DNA of 14,073 nt from Firmicutes bacterium UBA3738 (GCA_002372505.1 DFGY01000006.1:1-14073); one strand, 5' to 3'. Shown: positions 1 through 6,873, numbered from the stretch's first letter. Notes: generated by a model not told the origin, from the letters alone. Translations and numbers: made by a program.

Positions 1-113
1 TCTTCAAATGAAAAATACCAGACCTGATGTCCGGCTTCGGTCAGTGCTTTAACAAGCCCAAGGGTAGGATTGGTATGCCCGTGTGCCGGAATGCAAAACC
101 ATGCAATCTTCAT
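1..113 (-). CDS. MGT-family UDP-glycosyltransferase, N-terminal fragment (cut by the window edge)
   Basis: An open frame begins with ATG at 113-111 and runs off the left edge after 37 codons. The visible peptide starts MKIAWFCIPAHGHTNPTLGL and continues with an amphipathic helix (VKALTEAGHQV) and a strand (WYFSF). This is the first beta-strand, nucleotide-fold loop (PAHGHTNP) and first helix of GT-B glycosyltransferases of the macrolide glycosyltransferase/YjiC type (GT1), which transfer sugar from a UDP-sugar to a small-molecule or lipid acceptor. The start codon shares one base with the stop of the upstream AbrB-like gene (TAATG), and a GGTGAG stretch lies just upstream, so the two genes are probably translationally coupled and co-transcribed. 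The acceptor and sugar cannot be judged because the catalytic and donor-binding parts are outside the window. A YjiC-like assignment is likely; other GT-B enzymes are possible. Confidence 0.75.
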   Translation of the reverse strand, partial: MKIAWFCIPAHGHTNPTLGLVKALTEAGHQVWYFSFE

Positions 114-331
114 TAGGACTCACCGCCCTTATCTTCTGAAAAAGCCTGAGCAAACAGCTCAGAAAAAGCTCCTTTATGGGGAATGGCTATTCCACGTTCC
201 TCATCTCCAAGCAGCAGTAATGTGTCTCCCGGTTTGATATCAAATATATCCCTAGCCTGCTTGGGAATCACAATCTGCCCCTTCTCTCCGACTGTAGCAG
301 TCCACGCGTATTTTCCTTTTGGTGTTTTCAT
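113..331 (-). CDS. AbrB/SpoVT-family small transcriptional regulator (or MazE-like antitoxin fold)
   Basis: A 72-residue protein. Residues about 13-51 form a swapped-hairpin AbrB domain: the segment VGEKGQIVIPKQARDIF followed by DIKPGDTLLLL is the classic TxGxxGxIxIPKxxRxxxxIxxGD pattern. The short acidic tail (SEDKGGES) has no recognised domain. Such proteins bind DNA as dimers or tetramers; the same fold occurs in MazE-type antitoxins, but the next gene is a glycosyltransferase rather than a toxin, so a transcription factor is favoured. The frame stays open upstream to an ATG at 502, but I chose the ATG at 331 because AGGAG sits six bases before it, family homology begins there, and a consensus promoter (384-412) lies inside the longer version. 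The stop overlaps the next gene's start by one base. It may autoregulate through the direct repeats in its leader. Confidence 0.85.
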   Translation of the reverse strand: MKTPKGKYAWTATVGEKGQIVIPKQARDIFDIKPGDTLLLLGDEERGIAIPHKGAFSELFAQAFSEDKGGES

Positions 332-332
332 T

Positions 333-364
333 GTATATCTCCTGCTTTGTATACCTCCCGCTTC
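333..364 (-). repeat. Tandem 16-bp direct repeat in the leader of the AbrB-like gene
   Basis: Two adjacent 16-base copies, 333-348 and 349-364, match at 13 of 16 positions (plus-strand GTATAT/C-CTCC-T/C-GCTT-T/C). They fill the space between the transcription start region and the start codon, and each carries an AGGAG or GGGAG core on the minus strand, so the leader contains a duplicated Shine-Dalgarno-like block. The proximal one (AGGAG) is correctly placed for the ATG at 331. The pair could be an operator for autoregulation or simply a local duplication; the sequence cannot decide. Confidence 0.5.
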
Positions 365-383
365 GGTATGATTTGTATAACTT

Positions 384-412
384 ATTATACTTTTCGGCAA
401 TCGATATGTCAA
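384..412 (-). promoter_or_regulatory. Consensus sigma-A promoter for the AbrB-like/glycosyltransferase operon
   Basis: On the minus strand TTGACA (412-407) is followed by a 17-base spacer and TATAAT (389-384), a perfect match to both housekeeping hexamers at optimal spacing. It lies about 53 bases upstream of the ATG at 331 and points at it. This should be an intrinsically strong promoter, which suggests control by a repressor (possibly the AbrB-like product) rather than by an activator. Confidence 0.85.
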
Positions 413-499
413 TTGGTTGTTGCGGTCTACACAGAAAAAGACCGTCGCATTGCTTTGACAATCTTTTTCGCAGGCTTTCCCCTTTACAGCATACTTAAC

Positions 500-1002
500 C
501 ATCTTAATGCGCTCTTAATTCCAACATTATTTCTGTATAGAAGAAAATGTTGGAATAAGCCAGTTGCTCACATCTCACTAGAGCTCTTACTCCAGCATTT
601 TTTCCAACATTTCTTCTCACACGAATAAAATGTTGGAAAATTTCAGCAGGTATGAGATTAACAAGACGGTTTTGCCATCTTAACGCGCTCTTAATTCCAA
701 CATTATTTCTGTATAGACGAAAATGTTGGAATAAGCCAGTTACTCAAGTCTCACCAGAGCTCTTACTACAGCATTTTTCCAACATTTCTTCTCACACGAA
801 TAAAATGTTGGAAAATTTCAGCAGGTATGAGATTAACAAGACGGTTTTGCCATCTTAACGCGCTCTTAATTCCAACATTATTTCTGTATAGACGAAAATG
901 TTGGAATAAGCCAGTTACTCGCGTCTCACCAGATATTATACACAAGCAATAATTCCAACATTTCTTCTCATACGGATAAAATGTTGGAAATGATCTGTAG
1001 AT
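500..1002. repeat. Tandem array of three ~175-bp noncoding units
   Basis: Three head-to-tail units begin at 500, 676 and 851 (each opens CATCTTAA then a GCGCTC-type block), giving periods of 176 and 175 bases. Copies one and two are almost identical, differing by a handful of substitutions and one T in a T-run. Copy three matches copy two through about 931, then has a diverged middle (931-950) but regains the second hairpin. The short open frames across it translate the same repeated peptide in two copies, lack good ribosome binding sites and look spurious. The array occupies most of the ~650-base gap between mtaB and the AbrB-like promoter. I recognise no known element in it. Confidence 0.9.
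518..989. other. Six related hairpins (A1-B1-A2-B2-A3-B3) inside the tandem array
   Basis: Each repeat unit holds two perfect inverted repeats built on the same arms, TTCCAACATT and AATGTTGGAA. Type A hairpins are at 518-556, 694-732 and 869-907 (11-bp stems, 17-base loops). Type B are at 600-640, 775-815 (13-bp stems, 15-base loops) and 953-989 (11-bp stem). The TTCC starts lie at 519, 602, 695, 777, 870 and 953, so spacing alternates between 82-83 and 93 bases. Loops of both types share a TTTCT...ACGAA pattern, so A and B probably descend from one ancestral hairpin. None has a convincing U-tract, so they do not look like ordinary terminators. Confidence 0.85.
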
Positions 1003-1009
1003 ACGAAAT

Positions 1010-1040
1010 ATGCAAGCCGGCTTCAGTCTCCGACTTGCAT
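1010..1040 (-). terminator. Probable terminator hairpin downstream of mtaB
   Basis: An 11-bp stem with one mismatch (1010-1020 paired with 1030-1040) and a 9-base loop lies 24 bases after the mtaB stop. On the minus strand it is followed by ATTTCG, a weak U-tract, so termination may be partial. It marks the left end of the mltG-to-mtaB run. Confidence 0.5.
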
Positions 1041-1063
1041 TTAAACTTCGATTAGTCTCTTAG

Positions 1064-2497
1064 TTACTCTGTCTCCACCAAGACTCCGTCTTTATACAGG
1101 CCTGCTACTTTAACCTGAACCAGCTGGCCGATGAGATTTTCTTGATATGGCGCATAGGCTCTTATGTAATTGTCCGTGTATCCGGACATCATCTGTTCCT
1201 CGCCTGTGTCGACAAACTCCTCGAAGAGAACTGTGTTTGTCGTTCCGATGTTCAGCTCTGCGAATTTTTTTTGAGCTTCATCGCCGGCGGAAAGGAGCAT
1301 GCCTACTCTCTCCTTCCGTAAGGGTGGCGGCACTTGGCCGTCCATTTCAGCGGCAACAGTACCTGGTCTCCGGGAATAGTTAAAGGCGTGGGTCTTACAG
1401 AAGCAAATGTCTTCTATGGCCTTTACGCTACCGGCAATGTCATCATGGGTTTCACCGGGAAATCCTGCAATAATGTCAGTGGATATTCCGTAGAGGGGAT
1501 CGAAGTCCCGGAGAACCTTTACGATTTCCATATAGTCTTTCATATCGTATCTGCGCTTCATGGCAGACAGCACATTGTCGCTGCCGCTCTGCAAGCTCAA
1601 ATGAAGATGATGGCAAAGTCTGCGGAATTTAAACAGACCCTTTACATATTCGGCGTCTACAACCGTCGGCTCCAAAGATGAAAGGCGCACACGGAAGTCC
1701 AACGCGTTTCGGTTTTCATCACTTGCATTTCCACCGTCCTGCGCGTCTTCGTACACGACCAAATTATCCAATGCCTCCAGCAATCCCGGCAAATTCTCGT
1801 ACAATGCCGTATTTATTCCTGTGAGAATTATCTCCTTAAATCCCCGGCCTACAAGGCTCTTTGCCTCTTCAAGAATTTCATCCATGGGCCTTGAGCGAAC
1901 TTTACCTCTTGCATATGGAATGACGCAGTAGGAGCAGAATCTGTCACAGCCGTCTTCGATTTTTATGTAAGCACGGGTGCGTGACTCCATGGAAGTGATA
2001 ATGCCGCTGCCGTGATATTCCGTCAGCTCTTCGTAAGGCAGCACGTGCCTCTCAGCTCCGTTATTCTCTGATATCGAAGTCATATCCTTTTGTCCATGGT
2101 TATCCTGTCCATTCAGGTATGAGTCGTTGCCGAAAACATCATGTCCTTTTCTGTTTTTCCCGATATATTCCGTAATATACTTTATTAAATTCTCTTTCTC
2201 ATCTGTCCCGGCAATTATATCCACCCCTTCAATGGCGGCTACTTCGTCGGGCTTTATCTGCACGTAGCATCCGGTGACTGCCACAACACTGTCCGGACTC
2301 TGCTTCTTCATGCGCCTGATGTACTGGCGTGATTTTCTGTCAGCCAGGCTCGTTACGGTGCAAGTATTTATAATATATACATCAGCAACGTCGGTTTCAC
2401 CAACTACAACATGGCCTGCCTGAGCAAACTGCTCACGCATGGCCTCTGTTTCGTACTGATTTACTTTACATCCGAGAGTATGGAAGGCTACTTTCAT
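1064..2497 (-). CDS. mtaB: tRNA (N6-threonylcarbamoyladenosine37-C2) methylthiotransferase MtaB
   Basis: A radical-SAM methylthiotransferase of 477 residues that converts t6A37 to ms2t6A37 in tRNAs reading ANN codons. The N-terminal UPF0004 domain has the three [4Fe-4S] cysteines C10, C46 (NTCTVT) and C77 (TGCY). The radical-SAM triad is C184, C188, C191 in GCDRFCSYC, followed by IPYARGKVRSR, typical of the MtaB (YqeV) branch. A TRAM domain occupies about 415-477. It is longer than the family norm of roughly 430-450 residues because of two hydrophilic insertions, about 113-163 (Asn/Asp/Gly-rich, between the two cluster domains) and about 243-267. The start overlaps the stop of the upstream CBS gene by four bases (ATGA), with GGAGG 11 bases before it. 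It is the last gene of the run. The choice of MtaB over MiaB rests on the HTLGCKVN and IPYARG motifs. Confidence 0.93.
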   Translation of the reverse strand: MKVAFHTLGCKVNQYETEAMREQFAQAGHVVVGETDVADVYIINTCTVTSLADRKSRQYIRRMKKQSPDSVVAVTGCYVQIKPDEVAAIEGVDIIAGTDEKENLIKYITEYIGKNRKGHDVFGNDSYLNGQDNHGQKDMTSISENNGAERHVLPYEELTEYHGSGIITSMESRTRAYIKIEDGCDRFCSYCVIPYARGKVRSRPMDEILEEAKSLVGRGFKEIILTGINTALYENLPGLLEALDNLVVYEDAQDGGNASDENRNALDFRVRLSSLEPTVVDAEYVKGLFKFRRLCHHLHLSLQSGSDNVLSAMKRRYDMKDYMEIVKVLRDFDPLYGISTDIIAGFPGETHDDIAGSVKAIEDICFCKTHAFNYSRRPGTVAAEMDGQVPPPLRKERVGMLLSAGDEAQKKFAELNIGTTNTVLFEEFVDTGEEQMMSGYTDNYIRAYAPYQENLIGQLVQVKVAGLYKDGVLVETE

Positions 2498-3897
2498 TTC
2501 CCGTTCACCCTCCCGTTAGTCTTGCCGTTATTTTTTTCACCGGCTTCTTCTTCCTCTTCGACAGGGGGCAATATTTCCATTTTAACTCGCTCAATACGTC
2601 TGTCTCTGACGCTCTCGATTGTAAACTCGTAGCGGGCGTAGTCCGTATCGTGGATTACCTCGATGCGCTCATCGCCGTCGTCGGGAATCTCCCCGAGAAG
2701 GTCGATTATGAGTCCGCCAACAGTTTCGTTGTCCTCGGATTCAAGGCGGGCTCCCGTTTCTTCGTTTACATCGTCCAGGTCCATGGAGCCGTCAATGTAG
2801 AATACAGTATCGCTGACCTTTTCAATTTCCGGCTCTTCCTCATCGTACTCGTCGTCAATGTCGCCGACGATTTCCTCAATAAGGTCTTCCATTGTAACAA
2901 TGCCGGAGAATCCTCCGTACTCATCTATGAGAATGGCAATATGCTGCTTTTCCTTCTGTAGTTCGAAGAACAGTGAATCAACATTCTTCGTATCGGGAAC
3001 GAATATAGGCGCCCTTAAGATTTCAGCTATATCCACATTTTCAAAGCCGCTTTCACGGGCTACCATTATGTAGTCCTTGATATTTAATATACCGATAATA
3101 TTATCGCTGTCGCCTTCGCATACGGGAATGCGGGAATAGTGCATTTCCATCAGCTCATCGATGTACTCTTCCGGTTCGTCTTCTATATCAATGAGGAATA
3201 CGTCTGTCCTTGGAGTCATAATCTCGTAGGCCAGCTTATCGTCAAAGGCAAAAATGGAGTCGATCATTTTCTTGCCTTCTTCCTTGAGGGCGCCGGACTC
3301 CTGGCCCGCCTCCAGCATGGACATGACTTCCTCTTCGGAGAATTCTTCTTCCTTCATTAGTCCGCCCTGCCTTGTGATTTTCAGCAGCAGGCTGGTAAAG
3401 GCCCGGTTTATGGCAATGAACGGCGTGCAGATAATTCTGAACGCATTCATAAACCCTGACATTTTCAGAAGCACACCTTCCGGATGATGCAGGGCAATCT
3501 GCCTGGGGAATGAAATGGCCAGCACGATAAACAGGAATATTACCACGAGAAATGCCAAAACCATTCCTATAAGGTAGCTGGTAAAATCATAACGCCGCGC
3601 AACAAAATAGGTGCTCAAAGGTCTTGAGATCATCATAGTTGCGAAGGTGAAGATTATAAAACCAAAGAAGGTCACGCATATTGTGGTTGCCGAAAAGTGA
3701 CGTGATGGATCTTCCAGCAGCTTTGCACTTCTCACCGCTTTTTTGTCTCCGTCCTCTGCCATTTGTTTTATGCTGTTTTTGTTGGCGGAGCGAAGAGCCT
3801 GCTCCGATGCGGAAAGCAAGGCGCTTATAATTAGCAAAACTATTATTAATCCAATCTTGGCTCCGTCAGAATATAACAACCAATATGTAAATTCCAT
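2494..3897 (-). CDS. CNNM/HlyC-family membrane protein with DUF21, CBS pair and CorC_HlyC domains
   Basis: A 467-residue inner-membrane protein. Hydrophobic segments at about 15-31, 70-92, 108-130 and a shorter one near 150-172 make the DUF21 (CNNM) membrane domain, with a recognisable SASEQAL motif at 29-35. A CBS pair spans about 225-345 (MTPRTDVFLID; ILIDEYGGFSGIVTMEDL), and a CorC_HlyC domain about 358-445. Family members are linked to Mg2+/Co2+ export or sensing. The usual GE-(I/V)-(L/V)-PK motif at the end of the membrane domain reads AISFPRQIAL here (127-136), so the conserved glutamate appears lost. The C-terminus is an acidic run (EEEEE) followed by an NGK/NGR/NGK tail. The ATG is one base after the trhP stop with only a weak purine stretch before it, suggesting translational coupling; the 3' end overlaps mtaB by four bases. 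Confidence 0.88.
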   Translation of the reverse strand: MEFTYWLLYSDGAKIGLIIVLLIISALLSASEQALRSANKNSIKQMAEDGDKKAVRSAKLLEDPSRHFSATTICVTFFGFIIFTFATMMISRPLSTYFVARRYDFTSYLIGMVLAFLVVIFLFIVLAISFPRQIALHHPEGVLLKMSGFMNAFRIICTPFIAINRAFTSLLLKITRQGGLMKEEEFSEEEVMSMLEAGQESGALKEEGKKMIDSIFAFDDKLAYEIMTPRTDVFLIDIEDEPEEYIDELMEMHYSRIPVCEGDSDNIIGILNIKDYIMVARESGFENVDIAEILRAPIFVPDTKNVDSLFFELQKEKQHIAILIDEYGGFSGIVTMEDLIEEIVGDIDDEYDEEEPEIEKVSDTVFYIDGSMDLDDVNEETGARLESEDNETVGGLIIDLLGEIPDDGDERIEVIHDTDYARYEFTIESVRDRRIERVKMEILPPVEEEEEAGEKNNGKTNGRVNGK

Positions 3898-3898
3898 T

Positions 3899-5113
3899 TT
3901 ATTTTCTCTTTCTAATAATAAAGTTTTCGCCTACAGGCTGGTCCATTTTTATTCTTACTATTTGCTGGGCGTGGGGCGCAGATTCAATGGGCTCACCTGC
4001 CTCATCCCTCATATCTTCGATGTTCTGAGCAAAGAATGGCGCACCGGGGCCGAATATTTCCACTTCGTCTCCCAGGCTCATTTTGTTTCTCTGCTCCACT
4101 GTGGCCATGCCCGTAGCTTCGTCGTAATCCAGCACCTTTCCCACGAAAGAATACTCCCTCAGGTAGTCGCTGGTCAGATAATCCTGATCTGCCGCTCCGG
4201 GCTGGCGGTAAAAGAATCCCGTTGTGAATTTTCTATGGCTTACTTTGCCCACTTCCTCCAGAAGTGTTTCATCAAAGGGCTTGCCTGCGTAGTAATCGTC
4301 TATGGCTTTTCTGTAAGCCGCAACAGTGGTGGCTACGTAGAATATGCTCTTCATTCTGCCTTCAATCTTAAGGCTGTAAACGCCGGCCTCAGCCAGGTCG
4401 GCTATATGCTCGATCATGCAAAGGTCGCCGGAGTTCATAATGTAGGTGCCCCGGTCATCCTCTTCAATCGGGTAATATTCCCCCGGCCTCTTTTCCTCCA
4501 CCAGAGCGTACTTCCACCTGCAGGGGTGAGAGCACATGCCCTTGTTGGAATCCCTGCCGTTCATGAAGTTTGACAGGAGGCAGCGTCCGGAATAGGAAAT
4601 GCACATGGCGCCGTGGCAGAATGCCTCCAGCTCCACGTCTTCCGGAAGGTTGTCTCTGATGCCGCGGATTTCTTTTAAGGTCAGCTCTCTGGCAAGGACA
4701 AATCTTTTCACTCCGAGAGCCGCCCAGAATTTTGCCGATGCATAGCTGGTGGTGTTGGCCTGAGTGGAAATATGAATTTCCGCATTTGCCATTACTCCCT
4801 TTATTAAATCAAACATGCCCGGATCCGACACGATAAATGCGTCGATTCCAAGGTTCCTGATTTTCAGTAGGTATTCCTGGAGAGGCACAATGTCCTCATT
4901 ATGTGGGAATATGTTAAGAGTCATAAAGCAGCGCACACCTCTTTCGTGGGCGAAGTTAATGCCTTCCCTCATGTCTTCTAGGGAGAAGTTGTCCGCCCCG
5001 GCTCTAAGGCTGAAGGCCTCACCGCCGAAGTAAACGGCGTCGGCTCCGTATATGACTGCAGTTTTCAGTTTTTCCAAATCGCCGGCCGGTGCCAGCAGTT
5101 CCATTTTCTTCAT
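3899..5113 (-). CDS. trhP: Peptidase-U32-type tRNA wobble-uridine hydroxylation protein TrhP
   Basis: A 404-residue U32-family protein. The N-terminal TIM-barrel-like part starts with LLAPAGDLEKLKTAV and GADAVYFGG. The U32 signature lies at 163-181 (EAFCHGAMCISYSGRCLLS) and the cluster-type cysteines are C166, C171, C178, C194 and C198. A C-terminal beta-barrel extension covers about 320-404. Despite the peptidase name, characterised relatives (E. coli YegQ, Bacillus YrrN/YrrO) hydroxylate U34 of tRNA to ho5U using prephenate. The next-door methyltransferase gene trmR supports this role: TrhP makes ho5U34 and TrmR methylates it to mo5U34. Bacillus has two adjacent U32 paralogues; only one, YrrO-sized, is present here. 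It starts three bases after the trmR stop with no good Shine-Dalgarno, so translation is probably coupled. RlhA (23S rRNA) is a less likely alternative. Confidence 0.88.
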   Translation of the reverse strand: MKKMELLAPAGDLEKLKTAVIYGADAVYFGGEAFSLRAGADNFSLEDMREGINFAHERGVRCFMTLNIFPHNEDIVPLQEYLLKIRNLGIDAFIVSDPGMFDLIKGVMANAEIHISTQANTTSYASAKFWAALGVKRFVLARELTLKEIRGIRDNLPEDVELEAFCHGAMCISYSGRCLLSNFMNGRDSNKGMCSHPCRWKYALVEEKRPGEYYPIEEDDRGTYIMNSGDLCMIEHIADLAEAGVYSLKIEGRMKSIFYVATTVAAYRKAIDDYYAGKPFDETLLEEVGKVSHRKFTTGFFYRQPGAADQDYLTSDYLREYSFVGKVLDYDEATGMATVEQRNKMSLGDEVEIFGPGAPFFAQNIEDMRDEAGEPIESAPHAQQIVRIKMDQPVGENFIIRKRK

Positions 5114-5116
5114 AGT

Positions 5117-5764
5117 CTATTTTATTACGCTTATGCTCATTCCGTCCCCTACGGGAAGAATGCTGGTTGTTGCCTCCTCACAATCCGATATATGCTCTAT
5201 AAATTCTCTCATGTATTTTATATTTGTCTCGAACCTGCCTCGCTCGTCGTAGGAAGAATCCACCGTCTTTGCCTGCATGAGTATGTTGTCGCAGACTATG
5301 ACGCCGCCTTTCTTTACTACCCCGAGAGCAGCCTTCCAAAACTCCATGTAGTGACTCTTTGCCGCGTCGATGAAAATGAGATCGAACTTTTCGGACTCTT
5401 CGTCATTTGCCATGTCCCTCATAACCCGGGCCGCGTCACCTTCAATAAGGGTAACGTTGTCGAACCCGGCCAGGTTGGCTCTGGCATCTGCAGCATAGAG
5501 TGGGTCGATTTCTATGGTCACTACCTTGGCCTGCCGCGCAGCTGTTGCAAATACCGCCGCCGAGTAGCCGATGGCCGTACCGATTTCTAGAATTCTTTCC
5601 GGCCTGTTCATTTCTATAAGGGAAATTAGCAGGCGCTCCGAATCTCTTAAAATTATAGGGACGTACCTTCTCTCCCCTTCCGCTCTCAAGTCGGCAAGCT
5701 CGTCGCTAAGAGGTCTATATAGCCCGTATATGTAATCCGTAACCTTATCGTTTACTATGTTCAT
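5117..5764 (-). CDS. trmR: tRNA 5-hydroxyuridine methyltransferase TrmR (O-methyltransferase)
   Basis: A 215-residue SAM-dependent O-methyltransferase of the COMT/caffeoyl-CoA type. Motif I is EIGTAIGYSA at 60-69, the acidic ribose-binding residue is in TIEID (E85), motif III region LIEGDA ends near D110, and the metal-binding residues are D133 (FIDAAK) and D159-N160 (CDNIL). The Bacillus homologue YrrM/TrmR methylates ho5U34 to mo5U34, widening decoding of NNG/NNC codons. The identification leans on the gene order mltG-trmR-trhP, which matches Bacillus yrrL-yrrM-yrrN/O, because the fold alone would allow other small O-methyltransferases. The ATG directly abuts the mltG stop (TAAATG), with AAGGA just before it, so it is almost certainly co-transcribed. 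Confidence 0.88.
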   Translation of the reverse strand: MNIVNDKVTDYIYGLYRPLSDELADLRAEGERRYVPIILRDSERLLISLIEMNRPERILEIGTAIGYSAAVFATAARQAKVVTIEIDPLYAADARANLAGFDNVTLIEGDAARVMRDMANDEESEKFDLIFIDAAKSHYMEFWKAALGVVKKGGVIVCDNILMQAKTVDSSYDERGRFETNIKYMREFIEHISDCEEATTSILPVGDGMSISVIK

Positions 5765-6817
5765 TTAGTCCTTCTTTTTTACTTCGTTCTCCTTGAGGTA
5801 CTTGGCGTAGGCATTCTCAAAAGCTTCCTTAGCCTTCATAAATTCCTTTTCCGTTTCGGCGAAGGTCAGGCTGCCGTCCAGTTTCTCGGAGTTTACAAAG
5901 AAAATGTAATTTGTCTTATCCGGATTAATTGCCGCATTTATTGAATCTGTTCCCGGTGAGCAGATTGGCCCCGGCGGCAATCCTTTGTTCTTGTAAGGGT
6001 TGTACTTGGAGTCAACCTTCAGGTCGCCGTAGGTGGCAATGACCTTGTCCTCCTGATGAATGTAGGAAAGAATTGAATCCATCTGCAGATACATGTCCTT
6101 TTTCAAACGATTGTCAATTACGCTGGAGACCTTTTTCTTGTCCTCCTCAAAGGAACCTTCCCTCTCGATAATGGACGCTTTCACGATGGTCTTGTAAAAG
6201 TCCAGCTTCTTTTCTGCGATTTCGTCCTTGTAGACGTTATATACGTTTTGTTCGAATCCGCTGAGCATTTGATCTACGGCTTCGTGAGCTCCGTCATTGA
6301 GGCCGATGGAATATGTATCCGGCCATAGGAAGCCTTCCAGTCTGGCGGCGCCTTTAGGCAGCATCTTCATAAAGGGATAATCGAACTCGCCCTTTTCCAC
6401 CTCGTGGTAGAATTCCTTCTTGGTGCATATTTCCTGATCTTCCAGGGATGCGGCGATTTTGTACAGAGCCTGCCCTTCCGTAATTCTAAAGGACTTACCT
6501 GCAGTCTTGCCGTTGGCAAAGAGCCAGATAATTCTGTTTGCAGCCATCCCCTTGTTAAGAGAATAGGTACCTGCCTGGAATTTGGATTCATTCCCCGACA
6601 GCTTAGCCTTGATTCTGAAAGCCAGCTCGTTTCTGATCAGGTCTGCATCCTTTAACTTTTCCGCTATAACAGGGGCGCTGTCACCCTCTGCGACAATAAA
6701 TATCACCTGCTCATCATTTCCCTTTTCCACCGGCTTTCCTCCGATGATGACGAAGGAAAATGCTCCGATTATCAGAGCGAACACAACTATTATGCCGGCA
6801 ATTACAACTTTTTTCAT
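5765..6817 (-). CDS. mltG: Endolytic peptidoglycan transglycosylase MltG (YceG family)
   Basis: A 350-residue protein anchored by one N-terminal transmembrane helix (about 4-26). A LysM-like region follows (about 38-110: VAEGDSAPVIAEKL, FQAGTYSL), then the YceG catalytic domain with LEGFLWPDTY at 160-169, ASIIEREG at 214-221 holding the predicted catalytic Glu218, and the YNPYKNKGLPPGPICSPG loop at 272-289. MltG cuts nascent glycan strands near the membrane and acts with septal or peripheral synthesis. The lysine-rich C-terminus (KENEVKKKD) is ordinary. It heads the run mltG-trmR-trhP-CNNM-mtaB. AGGAG lies 12-13 bases before the ATG and a second AGGA only three bases away. The efp terminator ends just 23 bases upstream, so its promoter must lie within or upstream of the efp 3' end, or it depends on readthrough. 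Confidence 0.93.
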   Translation of the reverse strand: MKKVVIAGIIVVFALIIGAFSFVIIGGKPVEKGNDEQVIFIVAEGDSAPVIAEKLKDADLIRNELAFRIKAKLSGNESKFQAGTYSLNKGMAANRIIWLFANGKTAGKSFRITEGQALYKIAASLEDQEICTKKEFYHEVEKGEFDYPFMKMLPKGAARLEGFLWPDTYSIGLNDGAHEAVDQMLSGFEQNVYNVYKDEIAEKKLDFYKTIVKASIIEREGSFEEDKKKVSSVIDNRLKKDMYLQMDSILSYIHQEDKVIATYGDLKVDSKYNPYKNKGLPPGPICSPGTDSINAAINPDKTNYIFFVNSEKLDGSLTFAETEKEFMKAKEAFENAYAKYLKENEVKKKD

Positions 6818-6840
6818 ATCCTAAAACTTTCTCCTATATC

Positions 6841-6873
6841 AAAAACAAGGGACGCAAGGCATTCCTGCGTCCC
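6841..6873 (-). terminator. Rho-independent terminator after efp
   Basis: On the minus strand GGGACGCAGG (6873-6864) pairs with the complementary arm ending at 6849: ten consecutive pairs including one G-U, closed by a five-base loop and followed by TTGTTTTT. It lies 18 bases after the efp stop and 24 bases before the mltG ATG, so it separates efp from the mltG operon unless read through. Confidence 0.88.

Noticed and set aside
455..484. Plus-strand promoter starting with TTGACA at 455-460
   Set aside because: No TATAAT-like hexamer lies 16-19 bases downstream and no plus-strand gene follows.
332..502. Upstream extension of the AbrB-like frame to an ATG at 502
   Set aside because: The extension has no family homology, crosses a consensus promoter and the leader repeats, and lacks a ribosome binding site, whereas the ATG at 331 has AGGAG at good spacing.
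600..640. B-type hairpins as rho-independent terminators
   Set aside because: Stems are AT-rich and no continuous U-tract follows on either strand; six copies in a row is also unusual for terminators.
347..858. Two plus-strand open frames of 93 and 68 codons through the repeat array
   Set aside because: They translate the tandem repeat, share the same Cys/Trp-containing peptide only because the DNA is repeated, and have no ribosome binding site or codon signal.
500..1002. CRISPR array
   Set aside because: The units are ~175 bases and identical almost throughout; there are no short repeats separated by unique spacers and no cas genes.
3743..4573. Plus-strand open frame of 276 codons
   Set aside because: It lies opposite trhP and the start of the CNNM-like gene, which have clear family motifs; its translation shows no domain and has no ribosome binding site.
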